From: Hyphomicrobium sp. | Lineage (GTDB): Bacteria; Pseudomonadota; Alphaproteobacteria; Rhizobiales; Hyphomicrobiaceae | Direction: 5' to 3' | DNA: 64,000 nt | Assembly (NCBI GenBank): GCA_030148425.1 | Contig: JASBTM010000003.1 | Location: forward strand, 62,001-126,000 | Shown here: one piece after another, positions 46,387 through 55,656 of the stretch | Position numbering within the stretch: position 1 is the stretch's first letter | How the letters are laid out: each line of letters begins with the position of its first letter | The notes under the pieces: generated by a model | Database searches by the model: none | What the model was told of the DNA's origin: nothing | The model's input: only the letters and a program-made list of their open reading frames with translations | Program-made: the position numbers and the translations under genes

Positions 46387-47546
46387 CCGTCATTGATATG
46401 ATCGCCGCGATCGGACTCGCGGCTTGGCTTTATCTGATCTTGTTCAATGGCGGCTTCTGGCTGAACAGCGAGCGTGAGGAAGCAGAGCAGAGCAAATTTC
46501 CCGAGCCGAAAGTTTGGCCGCGCGTTACGGCCGTCATTCCCGCGCGCAACGAGGCCGACATGCTCCCCGGCTCGTTGACATCGCTGGCCGCTCAGGATTA
46601 TCCGGGCGAATTCTCAATCGTGCTCGTCGATGACCAGAGTACCGACGGTACTGCCGATGTCGCGCGCGCGATTGCTGCGAAGGCAAACCGGCGCATCACC
46701 ATTGTCGACGGCGCGCAGCTTCCGGCACGCTGGACCGGAAAAGTCTGGGCGATGCATCAAGGAATCGCGACTGCGTCCGCGACGGAAACGGCGCCTGACT
46801 ATTTACTTCTGACCGATGCCGACATCGGCTATGGGCCGGGCGTTCTGAAATCGCTCGTGGTCAGCGCGACTGCAAATGACCGCGCGATGACGTCGGTGAT
46901 GGCCAAGCTGAAATGCGACAGCGTTGCGGAACGATGGCTCATTCCCGCATTCATTTTCTTTTTTCAGATGCTTTACCCGTTTCGGCGCGTCAATCGCGTG
47001 GGTGATCGGACGGCCGCAGCGGCAGGAGGCTGCATGCTCGTCGAGCGGTCGGCTTTGGAGCGCGCCGGCGGCATCGGTGCGATCCGCGGAGCCCTTATTG
47101 ACGATTGCGCTCTCGGAAAGTTGTTGAAAACGCAGGGCGCCATTTGGCTCGGGCTGTCCGAGAGAGTGGTTAGCCTCCGGCCGTATGAGACTTTCGAAGA
47201 TATTCGCCGCATGGTTGCGCGCTCAGCATACGCCCAACTGTATTATTCCCCGGTTTTGCTCGCGGGAACAGTTGTTGCGATGGCGGTCATTTATATCGCG
47301 CCGCCCGCTCTAGCTGTATTCGCGAGCTTTCCCGCCAATATGCTCGCAGCCGCAGCATACCTGTTGATGTTCCTCGCTTATCAGCCGACGTTGCGCTTTT
47401 ACAACCGTTCGCCAATTTGGGGCTTCGCGCTACCACTTATCGCGACAGCCTATGTGGGTTTCACGCTAGATTCGGCGTATCAGCATATGCGAGGACGCGG
47501 CGGTCTTTGGAAAGGCCGAGTTCAGGCCGAAGTGGGACGGCAATGA
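46383..47546 (+). CDS. hpnB: Hopanoid-associated glycosyltransferase HpnB
   Basis: Membrane-anchored family-2 glycosyltransferase of 387 residues: one N-terminal membrane segment, the GT-A core (VTAVIPARNEADMLPGSL, IVLVDDQSTDGTAD, YLLLTDADIGYGPG) and two or three C-terminal membrane segments. HpnB is a standard member of hopanoid clusters but its exact acceptor is unknown. The GTG start overlaps the hpnA stop; the 3' end overlaps hpnC as ATGA. Confidence 0.9.
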   Translation: MTVIDMIAAIGLAAWLYLILFNGGFWLNSEREEAEQSKFPEPKVWPRVTAVIPARNEADMLPGSLTSLAAQDYPGEFSIVLVDDQSTDGTADVARAIAAKANRRITIVDGAQLPARWTGKVWAMHQGIATASATETAPDYLLLTDADIGYGPGVLKSLVVSATANDRAMTSVMAKLKCDSVAERWLIPAFIFFFQMLYPFRRVNRVGDRTAAAAGGCMLVERSALERAGGIGAIRGALIDDCALGKLLKTQGAIWLGLSERVVSLRPYETFEDIRRMVARSAYAQLYYSPVLLAGTVVAMAVIYIAPPALAVFASFPANMLAAAAYLLMFLAYQPTLRFYNRSPIWGFALPLIATAYVGFTLDSAYQHMRGRGGLWKGRVQAEVGRQ

Positions 47547-48433
47547 CGGTCGATACGAAATACAAATCCGGCAAGTCGGAGGGCGACGAGAACTTTCCCG
47601 TCGCCTCGCGTATCGTTGCTGCGCGTCACCGCGCGCCGATCCTTGCGTTCTATCGTTTTGCGCGAGCGGCCGACGATGCTGCCGATCACCCGACGCTCGA
47701 TGCTCAATCGAAACTTTCGATCCTGACTGCTCTGGAAGAGACGCTGCTCGGCCGTTCCGATGACGCGACCGACGCGCTCGCGCTTCGAGAGCAATTGAAG
47801 CTCCGCAATTTGAGTGCGCAACATGCGCTCGATCTTCTGAAGGCTTTCCGCCAGGACGTCACGAAGAACCGTTACGAGAGCTGGGAAGAACTCATCGAGT
47901 ACTGCCGTTACTCGGCAATGCCGGTCGGCCGCTTCGTTCTCGACGTCCATGGCGAGTCGAAGGCGACATGGGCGCATTCGGATTCACTGTGCGCAGCGCT
48001 GCAGATTATCAATCATCTGCAGGATTGCGCGAAGGATTATCGCGATCTCGACCGCGTCTACATTCCGTTGAACGACCTGTCGGCGCGTGGCCTCGGCGTC
48101 GAGGCATTGGCTGCCCCTCGAGCATCTGCGGATTTGCGCGCGTGCATCAACGCGCTTGCCGCGCGAACCGAGACACTCATGCCGGAAGCTGGTTTGCTGC
48201 CGCCGAGCGTCGCCGATTTGCGGCTCTCCGCAGAGACCGCTGTGATCGTCGAACTCGCACGAAGGCTGTTAGGACTTTTGAAGACGCGCGATCCTCTGTC
48301 GGAACGCGTGCATTTATCGAAATGGCAGGCAGCTCTGTTTGCCGCCAAGGCCACTGCCGCTACTCTTGCGAACCGGGGACTTGCCCGTTTCGCGTTTTCG
48401 AAATCGACGGGGATGATGCCGCATGAGCGCTGA
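47543..48433 (+). CDS. hpnC: Squalene synthase HpnC (hydroxysqualene-forming)
   Basis: HpnC converts presqualene diphosphate to hydroxysqualene in the three-enzyme bacterial squalene route. The 296-residue all-helical prenyl-synthase protein shows the aspartate-rich motifs FYRFARAADDAADHP and NHLQDCAKDYRDLDRVYIP. The track ORF begins inside hpnB; ATG 47543 overlaps the hpnB stop. It overlaps hpnD by 11 bases. Confidence 0.93.
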   Translation: MTVDTKYKSGKSEGDENFPVASRIVAARHRAPILAFYRFARAADDAADHPTLDAQSKLSILTALEETLLGRSDDATDALALREQLKLRNLSAQHALDLLKAFRQDVTKNRYESWEELIEYCRYSAMPVGRFVLDVHGESKATWAHSDSLCAALQIINHLQDCAKDYRDLDRVYIPLNDLSARGLGVEALAAPRASADLRACINALAARTETLMPEAGLLPPSVADLRLSAETAVIVELARRLLGLLKTRDPLSERVHLSKWQAALFAAKATAATLANRGLARFAFSKSTGMMPHER

Positions 48434-49265
48434 AGTCGATACCTTGAGAGCCGAAGAGGCTCCAGCCGCGGCAAGCAGCTCGTTCTACGCGGCGATGCGC
48501 GTGTTGCCGCGTTCGCAGCGAGACGCGATGTATCACGTCTATGCCTTTTGCCGCGCCGTGGACGACGTCGCTGACAATGGTGGTTCGCGAGAGGTTCGGC
48601 AGGCGGATCTCAATCGTTATCGCACCGATATCGAGCAGCTCTACGCGAATGGCCGTCTGACGTCGCGGACGCGCGATCTTGTGGCGCCGGTCAAGCAATA
48701 CGGGCTTCTGAAGGAAGATTTCATCGCCGTCATCGATGGCATGGAGATGGATATTGTCCGCGATCTCCGGGCACCAGAATGGAAGGTTCTCGATCTCTAT
48801 TGCGATCGCGCGGCGTCAGCCGTCGGGCGGCTGTCCGTTCGCATCTTCGGGATGGACGAGGAGCCGGGTATCGAGCTGTCCCATCACCTCGGCCGTGCGC
48901 TGCAGCTGACGAATATTCTTCGCGACATCGACGAAGACGCGGCGATGGGAAGGCTCTACCTTCCCAAGGAAGCTCTGCGCGACGCGGGCATCACGGAAAC
49001 GTCGATTGGCGATATTCTGGCGAACCCGGCGCTCGATCGGGTCTGCCGCGGCATCGCCGAGACGACGCGGAAATATTACGATCGTTCCGAGGCGATCATG
49101 GCGCACTCGCCGCGCCGGTCGGTTCGGTCGCCGCGCATGATGGCGACGGTCTATCGCGGCATCCTCGAAAAGCTGATTGCTCGCGGTTGGCGCGCTCCGC
49201 GTGTCGATGTCCGCAAATCAAAGCGCACCGTCCTGTGGGCGGTCCTGCGTGACGGCATATTCTGA
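48423..49265 (+). CDS. hpnD: Presqualene diphosphate synthase HpnD
   Basis: Condenses two farnesyl diphosphates to presqualene diphosphate, the first step of squalene formation. The 280-residue protein has both prenyl-synthase aspartate motifs (YAFCRAVDDVADNG and TNILRDIDEDAAMGRLYLP). It is followed immediately (no gap) by hpnE, so hpnC-hpnD-hpnE form the full squalene module. Confidence 0.94.
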   Translation: MSAEVDTLRAEEAPAAASSSFYAAMRVLPRSQRDAMYHVYAFCRAVDDVADNGGSREVRQADLNRYRTDIEQLYANGRLTSRTRDLVAPVKQYGLLKEDFIAVIDGMEMDIVRDLRAPEWKVLDLYCDRAASAVGRLSVRIFGMDEEPGIELSHHLGRALQLTNILRDIDEDAAMGRLYLPKEALRDAGITETSIGDILANPALDRVCRGIAETTRKYYDRSEAIMAHSPRRSVRSPRMMATVYRGILEKLIARGWRAPRVDVRKSKRTVLWAVLRDGIF

Positions 49266-50513
49266 ATGACGAACGGCACTGTACACATCGTCGGGGCCGG
49301 TCTCGCCGGTCTTTCGGCGGGGGTTGCGCTTGCCGGTCAGGGTCGGAAAGTAATCGTCCACGAGCTTGCGCGCCATGCGGGCGGGCGCTGCCGGTCGTAT
49401 TTCGAATCCGCACTCGGCATGACAATCGATAACGGCAATCACCTGTTGTTATCCGGAAATGCGAGCGCGCTGGCTTTTCTCGATAAGATCGGCGGCAGAC
49501 ATCTTCTCGATGAGCCGCAACACGCCGCGTTCAACTTTTTCGATCTCGCTTCGAATGAGAGCTGGGTGCTGCGTCCGAACGACGGGCCGGTGCCGTGGTG
49601 GATTTTTTCCAAGAATCGCCGTGTGCCTCGGACGAGCGCACTCGACTATATGCGTCTTGGAAATCTGCTTGGCGCAAGTGCCTGCGAAACGGTGACGGAG
49701 AGGATCGCTTCGGACACGGTTGTTTATCGAAATCTGATGGAGCCGGTTCTTCTCGCGGCGCTCAATTGCGACCTGAAGGAAGGTTCGGCTCAGCTCGCCG
49801 CGGCCGTCGTTCGCGAGACGCTGGGGCGCGGCGGGAAGGCTTGCCGTCCGCTGTTCGCGGCCAACGGGCTTGGGCCGGCGCTCGTTGATCCGGCGGTGAC
49901 GTTCATCGCGCAGAAGGGAGGCGAGGTGCGCTTCGATCATGGCGTGCGCGCGATTGAATGGGATGGCGCAAGAGCAACCGCGCTGAAGTTCGCCGACGAT
50001 ACGGTTCCGCTCAGTCCAGACGACAAGCTTATTCTTGCGGTGCCAGCGTGGGTGGCGCGGACACTCGCTCCGGAGCTCAAGGTTCCAACGGAATATCGCT
50101 CGATCTTGAACGCGCACTTTGCCTTTCCGTCGCCCAGGAGCTTGGCGAAGATCACCGGTGTCGTTAACGCGACGACCGAATGGCTGTTTGCATTCGAGAA
50201 CCGGTTATCGGTTACGGTGAGTTCGGCGGATCGCTTCAACGAAGCAGAGCGCGAGCCAACGGCGCGGCGCATCTGGGCCGAGATTTCGCAAATTGCCGGC
50301 ATCGACGCCGAGATGCCGCGCTGGCAGATCGTCAAGGAACGGCGTGCGACATTTGCAGCGACGCCGGATCAGAATGCGGTGCGCCCGCGCGCCGAGACGC
50401 GATGGAAAAATGTTTTCCTCGCCGGAGATTGGACGGCGACCGGCCTCCCTGCCACCATCGAAGGCGCAATTCGGTCGGGTGAAACGGCGGCCAAACTGGC
50501 GATGGCCGCATAA
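49266..50513 (+). CDS. hpnE: Hydroxysqualene dehydroxylase / FAD-dependent desaturase HpnE
   Basis: Flavin amine-oxidase-fold enzyme that reduces hydroxysqualene to squalene. The 415-residue protein opens with the dinucleotide-binding motif VHIVGAGLAGLSAGVAL and the second FAD contact ELARHAGGRCRSY, and ends with the typical FLAGDWTATGLPATIEGAIRSG. It starts at the base after the hpnD stop. Confidence 0.93.
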   Translation: MTNGTVHIVGAGLAGLSAGVALAGQGRKVIVHELARHAGGRCRSYFESALGMTIDNGNHLLLSGNASALAFLDKIGGRHLLDEPQHAAFNFFDLASNESWVLRPNDGPVPWWIFSKNRRVPRTSALDYMRLGNLLGASACETVTERIASDTVVYRNLMEPVLLAALNCDLKEGSAQLAAAVVRETLGRGGKACRPLFAANGLGPALVDPAVTFIAQKGGEVRFDHGVRAIEWDGARATALKFADDTVPLSPDDKLILAVPAWVARTLAPELKVPTEYRSILNAHFAFPSPRSLAKITGVVNATTEWLFAFENRLSVTVSSADRFNEAEREPTARRIWAEISQIAGIDAEMPRWQIVKERRATFAATPDQNAVRPRAETRWKNVFLAGDWTATGLPATIEGAIRSGETAAKLAMAA

Positions 50514-50548
50514 CTCTGATAGGACGCTCGGATCCCTGGAGACCCGAT

Positions 50549-52549
50549 ATGAATTTCGAATCCGCATCGCTGTCCGCCCGCATGGCGTCCGAGGCCGTAG
50601 AGCGCGAAATCACGCTGCCGGACATCGAGCGCGCCATCGGCTCGGCGAAGGAAGCGCTGCTGGCGCTGCAACGTGACGACGGCCACTTCGTCTTCGAACT
50701 CGAGGCGGACGCGACGATTCCCGCGGAATACGTTCTGATGCGGCATTACCTTGCCGAACCAGTGGACGAAATTCTTGAGGGGAAGATCGCCAACTACCTG
50801 CGCCGCATCCAATCGGACGATGGCGGCTGGCCGCTGTTTCACGCTGGAGCATCGAATATCAGCGCCAGCGTGAAAGCCTATTTCGCGTTGAAGATGATCG
50901 GCGTCGGCATCGACGAACCGTACATGAAGAAGGCGCGCGGCTGGATCCTGTCGCAGGGCGGTGCATCGCATAGCAACGTCTTCACGCGCAACCTGCTCGC
51001 GCTTTTTGGTGTGATCCCGTGGACTGGCGTGCCCGTGATGCCGGTCGAGATCATGATCTTACCGCGCTGGTTCCCGTTTCACCTGGACAAGATTTCGTAT
51101 TGGGCGCGCACGGTCGTCGTGCCGCTAACCGTGCTCAATGCGCTGAAGCCGATTGCCCGCAACCCGAAGGGCGTCGGCATCGCGGAGCTGTTCACGATCT
51201 CGCCGGATCAGGTGAAAGTCTGGCCGAAGGGACCGCACCAGAAATCGCCGTGGTCGGAAATCTTCGGTGCCATAGATCGCGTGCTGCGGGCGACGCAACC
51301 TTACTTCCCGAAATCGGTGCGCAAGAAATCCATCGATAAAGCGGTTGCATTCGTCGATGAGCGATTGAATGGCGAAGACGGCCTCGGAGCGATCTTTCCG
51401 GCGATGGTCAACGCATTGCTCGTTTACGATGCGCTCGGCTATTCGAAGGACCATCCAAACTATCAGACTGCGCGCGGCTCGATCGAGAAGCTCGTGACCG
51501 TCAAGGACGATGAAGCCTACTGCCAGCCGTGTCTGTCTCCGGTGTGGGATACTGCGCTTTCCGCGCATGCCCTCATGGAAGCCGGTGGCGCTGACGCGGA
51601 GGCTAGCTCGGACCGGGCGCTTTCGTGGCTGAAGCCGTTACAGGTGCTCGATACGGTCGGAGATTGGGCGGCGACGCGGCCGAACATCCGGCCTGGCGGC
51701 TGGGCATTTCAGTATGCAAATGCGCATTATCCCGACACCGACGATACGGCCGTGGTCGTCATGGCGATGGATCGCGCGCTGGGCCGCAGCCCGCAGCCTG
51801 ATAATTCGATGCGTGAGTCTATTGCGCGCGGACGGGAGTGGGTCGTCGGCATGCAAAGCAAGAACGGCGGCTGGGGCGCGTTCGACGCCGACAACACTTA
51901 CGAATACCTCAATCAGATTCCTTTCTCGGATCATGGCGCATTGCTTGATCCGCCGACTGCCGACGTTTCGGCGCGCTGCGTCTCCATGCTTGCGCAACTC
52001 GGCGAGCGCCGCGGAAGCAGTTACGAACTCGACAAGGCCATCGACTATCTTGAGCAAACGCAAGAGAAGGACGGAAGTTGGTACGGCCGTTGGGGCATGA
52101 ACTATATCTACGGCACGTGGTCGGTGCTGTGCGCGCTCAACGCGGTGGGCGCCGAGCCATCGTCGAGCGTTATGAGAAAAGCTGTGAACTGGCTGCTGTC
52201 GATCCAGAACAAGGATGGCGGCTGGGGCGAGGATGGCGAAAGCTACAGGCTCGATTACAAGGGGTACGAACCCGCACCGAGCACGGCATCACAGACCGCG
52301 TGGGCGCTGATGGGCCTCATGGCCGCCGGTGAAATCGACAATCCGGCCGTGAAGAAAGGGATCGCCTACCTCGCGGCGACACAGGCGGGCGACGGCTTCT
52401 GGAACGAGAAGCACTTTACGGCGACGGGCTTTCCGCGGGTGTTTTACCTGCGGTATCACGGTTACTCGAAGTTCTTTCCGATGTGGGCCCTCGCGCGTTA
52501 TCGCAACTTGAAGGCTTCGAATACCAAAGCCGTTATTTTCGGGATGTAA
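50549..52549 (+). CDS. shc: Squalene-hopene cyclase
   Basis: Monotopic membrane cyclase turning squalene into hopene/hopanol, the committed step of hopanoid synthesis. The 666-residue protein has the protonating DxDD motif at Asp396-Thr-Asp398-Asp399 (HYPDTDDTAVV) and several QW repeats (QSDDGGWPLF, QSKNGGWGAFD, QEKDGSWYGRWG, QNKDGGWGEDG). The length matches family members (630-680). It lies in the middle of the hpn operon; hpnG begins one base after its stop. Confidence 0.96.
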   Translation: MNFESASLSARMASEAVEREITLPDIERAIGSAKEALLALQRDDGHFVFELEADATIPAEYVLMRHYLAEPVDEILEGKIANYLRRIQSDDGGWPLFHAGASNISASVKAYFALKMIGVGIDEPYMKKARGWILSQGGASHSNVFTRNLLALFGVIPWTGVPVMPVEIMILPRWFPFHLDKISYWARTVVVPLTVLNALKPIARNPKGVGIAELFTISPDQVKVWPKGPHQKSPWSEIFGAIDRVLRATQPYFPKSVRKKSIDKAVAFVDERLNGEDGLGAIFPAMVNALLVYDALGYSKDHPNYQTARGSIEKLVTVKDDEAYCQPCLSPVWDTALSAHALMEAGGADAEASSDRALSWLKPLQVLDTVGDWAATRPNIRPGGWAFQYANAHYPDTDDTAVVVMAMDRALGRSPQPDNSMRESIARGREWVVGMQSKNGGWGAFDADNTYEYLNQIPFSDHGALLDPPTADVSARCVSMLAQLGERRGSSYELDKAIDYLEQTQEKDGSWYGRWGMNYIYGTWSVLCALNAVGAEPSSSVMRKAVNWLLSIQNKDGGWGEDGESYRLDYKGYEPAPSTASQTAWALMGLMAAGEIDNPAVKKGIAYLAATQAGDGFWNEKHFTATGFPRVFYLRYHGYSKFFPMWALARYRNLKASNTKAVIFGM

Positions 52550-52550
52550 A

Positions 52551-53234
52551 GTGGCGTCGGGCTTCGTCATCGCTGCGACCGGGCTGAAGGCCGAGGCACG
52601 CATCGCCGAGCGGTCTGGCGGCGTAAAGGCGATCATCGGCGGAGGCCGCGAAGATCGCCTCACGGCGCTCCTGCATCAAGCCGTTGCGGGTGGCGCGACC
52701 GGTGTCATCAGCTTCGGCATCGCTGGCGGCCTGCGACCGGGGTTAATGCCTGGGACAATCGTCATCGGCACGTCGGTCATTCACAGCAGCGGCAGAATTT
52801 ATCAGGCGGATGCGCGCTGGAGCGATCGGTTGTTCGAGGCGTTGCCGAAAGCCGAGAGCGGGCCGGTCGTAGGATCGAGTTCCATCATTGCGAACCGGGA
52901 CGAGAAGCGGGCGCTTTATCTCGCATCCGGAGCGTTCGCTGCAGATATGGAAAGCCAAGTCGTGGCGCAGATTGCGACGGAGAAGGGTTTGCCGTTTGCG
53001 GTCCTGCGCGTGATTGCGGATCCGGCGACGCTGAGCCTGCCGCCGGCGGCGATCAATGGCCTCAACCCGGACGGAACGCCGAATATCGGGGGCGTACTGA
53101 AATCATTGGCGACGCATCCGGGCCAGCTATGGGACATCTTCCGCATAGCTGGCGCGACGCGTCGCGCAATGAAGGGCTTACTCCGCAGCCACAGGCTTCT
53201 GGGCCCGGGCCTCGGCGGCGCTGATCTCGGCTAG
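52551..53234 (+). CDS. hpnG: Hopanoid-associated nucleoside phosphorylase HpnG
   Basis: Phosphorylase of the MTAN/PNP fold that removes adenine from adenosylhopane to give a ribosyl(phospho)hopane on the way to bacteriohopanetetrol. The 227-residue protein shows GVISFGIAGGLRPGLMPGTIVIG and FAADMESQVVAQIA, the family's phosphate and ribose contacts. The GTG start is used. Its last 57 bases overlap the end of the convergent hpnH, which makes the substrate of HpnG. Confidence 0.9.
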   Translation: MASGFVIAATGLKAEARIAERSGGVKAIIGGGREDRLTALLHQAVAGGATGVISFGIAGGLRPGLMPGTIVIGTSVIHSSGRIYQADARWSDRLFEALPKAESGPVVGSSSIIANRDEKRALYLASGAFAADMESQVVAQIATEKGLPFAVLRVIADPATLSLPPAAINGLNPDGTPNIGGVLKSLATHPGQLWDIFRIAGATRRAMKGLLRSHRLLGPGLGGADLG

Positions 53235-54326
53235 CTTCGTCTCGACGTGACGTGAGAACACGAACTCCGCCGGCCGCTGCTTATCGAGCGCGATTTCCGG
53301 AGCCATCGGGCCATCCGTTTTCACGCCGCGAAGAGCGACAGCTGCGATCTTCCAAGGCTTCTTGACGGCATCCATGACGGCTGTCGCTTCGAAGCCGCAA
53401 TGCACCATGCAGTCCGCGCACTTCTCATAGTTGCCCGTGCCGTACTTGTCCCATTCGGTGCCTTCCATCAGCTCCTTGAAGGTCTTGGTATAGCCTTCGC
53501 CGAGCAAGTAGCAGGGCTTCTGCCAACCGAACACGGTGCGCGTCGGGTTGCCCCACGGCGTGCACTGATAATTCTGATTGCCAGCAAGGAAATCGAGGAA
53601 CAGCGCCGACTGGAAGAACGGCCAAGCGCGTCCGCCGCGGCCGAGCTTGAAGATGTCGCGGAAGAGCTGCTTGGTCTTCGTGCGGTTGAGGAAGTGCTGC
53701 TGATCGGGAGCGCGCTCGTAGGCATAGCCGGGCGAGATCGTCACACCGCCAATGCCAAGCTTCGCCATCTCATCTAGGAACTTCGCGACCTGCTCAGCCT
53801 TGGCGTCGCTGAAGAGCGTCGTGTTGATGTTGACGCGGAAGCCCTTTGCCTTGGCGACCTTGATCGCTTCGACAGCGCGATCATAGACGCCCTTCTGGCA
53901 GACGGACTTGTCGTGCATCTCCTCGTCGCCGTCGAGATGGATCGACCAGTTGAAATTCTTGTGCGGCTTGTAAAGGTGGATCTTCTTTTCGAGCAGCAGC
54001 GCGTTCGTGCAGACGGTTACGAACTTGCCCTTCTTGAGCGCGCCTTCGACGATTTCCGGCAGCTCCTTGTGCAGCAGCGGTTCGCCGCCCGCCAGCACGA
54101 CGACCGGTGCGCCGCATTCGTCCATCGAATGCAGAGCATCAGCAACCGAGATGCGCTGGTTCAGAATTTTATCGGGATAATCGATCTTCCCGCAGCCCGC
54201 GCACGCGAGGTTGCAGCGAAAGAGCGGCTCGAGCATGAGCACGAGCGGATAGCGCTTGATCCCCCTGAGGTGCTGTCCGATGACGTAGGCACCCACAGAC
54301 AAAGCTTGGTTTAACGGAATTCCCAC
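53178..54326 (-). CDS. hpnH: Adenosyl-hopene transferase HpnH (radical SAM)
   Basis: Radical SAM enzyme that adds the 5'-deoxyadenosyl group to diploptene, the first side-chain step of C35 hopanoids. The 382-residue protein has the 4Fe-4S motif FRCNLACAGC (Cys38, Cys42, Cys45), the GGEPLL SAM-binding motif and a C-terminal cysteine cluster (YEKCADCMVHCGFEA). It reads toward hpnG and overlaps its 3' end. The C-terminal tail ISAAEARAQKPVAAE falls within that overlap. Confidence 0.94.
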   Translation of the reverse strand: MGIPLNQALSVGAYVIGQHLRGIKRYPLVLMLEPLFRCNLACAGCGKIDYPDKILNQRISVADALHSMDECGAPVVVLAGGEPLLHKELPEIVEGALKKGKFVTVCTNALLLEKKIHLYKPHKNFNWSIHLDGDEEMHDKSVCQKGVYDRAVEAIKVAKAKGFRVNINTTLFSDAKAEQVAKFLDEMAKLGIGGVTISPGYAYERAPDQQHFLNRTKTKQLFRDIFKLGRGGRAWPFFQSALFLDFLAGNQNYQCTPWGNPTRTVFGWQKPCYLLGEGYTKTFKELMEGTEWDKYGTGNYEKCADCMVHCGFEATAVMDAVKKPWKIAAVALRGVKTDGPMAPEIALDKQRPAEFVFSRHVETKLAEISAAEARAQKPVAAE

Positions 54327-54372
54327 CCGACAGGGCTCCTTCTAGCGGTGCTCGAGCCAGCATTCGTCCCAG

Positions 54373-55302
54373 TCATGATGCCTCGAGCAATTCAGGCGGC
54401 AGGCGGAAGGTTATCTTTTCCTCGACGCCGTCAAGCGTCTCGATTTCGATTGGCCCCGACCTACCTATCGCAGCTAATACGTCCTGGACAAGGACGTCGG
54501 GTGCCGACGCACCCGCTGTTACGCCGATTGTCGTTATCCCGGCAAGCCACGACGGATCGACTTCGCTTCCGTCGGCGACGAGATAACTTGGAATTCCACA
54601 CTCCGCCCCGATTTCCCTCAGGCGATTCGAGTTCGAGCTGTTGCTTGCCCCGACCACCAGCAGAAGCTCGACATGGCGGCAAAGGTCCCGGACCGCCGTC
54701 TGCCGATTTTGCGTGGCGTAGCAAATGTCACGCGTTTCCGGCCCAATTACGTCCGTGAACCGGCTTTTGACAGCTTCGATCGTGGTTCGGGTATCGTCGA
54801 CGCTCAGCGTCGTCTGCGTGATGTAGGCCACCGGGGTGTCGTCCGGAATGTCGAGGCTCGCGACGTCGTCGCTGTTTTCCACAAGGTAAACGGGACCTGA
54901 TATTCGTCCGAGCGTGCCCTCGATCTCGACGTGGCCGGCGTGGCCGATGAGGATGATCGTGCGGCCGAGCGAGGAATAACGCTGGCCCTGCTTGTGGACT
55001 TTCGAAACGAGAGGGCACGTCGCGTCGACGACGTTTAAACGGCGGCGGCGTGCATCATCTTCGACAGAGTGCGAAACGCCATGCGCGCTGAAAATGGTCG
55101 TCGAGCCAGCGGGGACTTCGGCCAGATCCTCGACGAAGCGGGCACCCTTCGCCTTCAATTCACTGACGACGTGGCGATTGTGGACGATCTCGTGGCGGAC
55201 GTAGACCGGCCCGTTGCGGTGGGCGAGCGCACGCTCGACGATGTCAATCGCGCGCACGACACCCGCGCAGAAACCCCGGGGTTGCGCCAGAATGATCTTC
55301 AT
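54373..55302 (-). CDS. ispH: 4-hydroxy-3-methylbut-2-enyl diphosphate reductase IspH
   Basis: Last enzyme of the MEP pathway, an iron-sulfur protein that yields IPP and DMAPP. The 309-residue protein begins [20 protein letters not shown]; cluster ligands are in [19 protein letters not shown] and ICYATQNRQ, with SNSSNSNRL binding the diphosphate. It sits just upstream of hpnH on the same strand (46-base gap), linking precursor supply to hopanoid synthesis. ATG 55302 was chosen over the TTG at 55326. Confidence 0.95.
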   Translation of the reverse strand: MKIILAQPRGFCAGVVRAIDIVERALAHRNGPVYVRHEIVHNRHVVSELKAKGARFVEDLAEVPAGSTTIFSAHGVSHSVEDDARRRRLNVVDATCPLVSKVHKQGQRYSSLGRTIILIGHAGHVEIEGTLGRISGPVYLVENSDDVASLDIPDDTPVAYITQTTLSVDDTRTTIEAVKSRFTDVIGPETRDICYATQNRQTAVRDLCRHVELLLVVGASNSSNSNRLREIGAECGIPSYLVADGSEVDPSWLAGITTIGVTAGASAPDVLVQDVLAAIGRSGPIEIETLDGVEEKITFRLPPELLEAS

Positions 55303-55656
55303 GCAGAAACCCCCGTTTTCTGCCAACGCGCAATCATCTTTGCGTGCCAGGGCCTTGATGGTTCTGCGTCAGGCGCCGGAGTACGTTCGATCCACTCACC
55401 TTCGCAGGCGCGAGTTTACGCGTGAACTCTGCTCCAGGCAGCAAAGCCAACGTCGCGGCCCTCAAGCTGGCGGTATGGCGTGTCTCAAAAGCAACACAAC
55501 TCGCGTGCTTCTCCCTTCGGCGGCTCGACATGTTCAGCATCGAAAGTGCACTGGTTTAAAGATCGTTTTTCGTTAACAGCAACCGCGAGTCCGGCGCAGA
55601 ATGGCTAAACACGACCCTTGTTATCGATGCCATATCAATGCGATGGCAGCGGGCGC
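55303..55656. promoter_or_regulatory. Divergent region ispH / hpnN
   Basis: A 354-base region between divergent genes with no credible ORF. It contains GAGTTTACGCGTGAACTC (55412-55429), an imperfect 18-bp palindrome (16 of 18 symmetric) that may be an operator for ispH-hpnH. I could not assign promoters with confidence. Confidence 0.4.
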
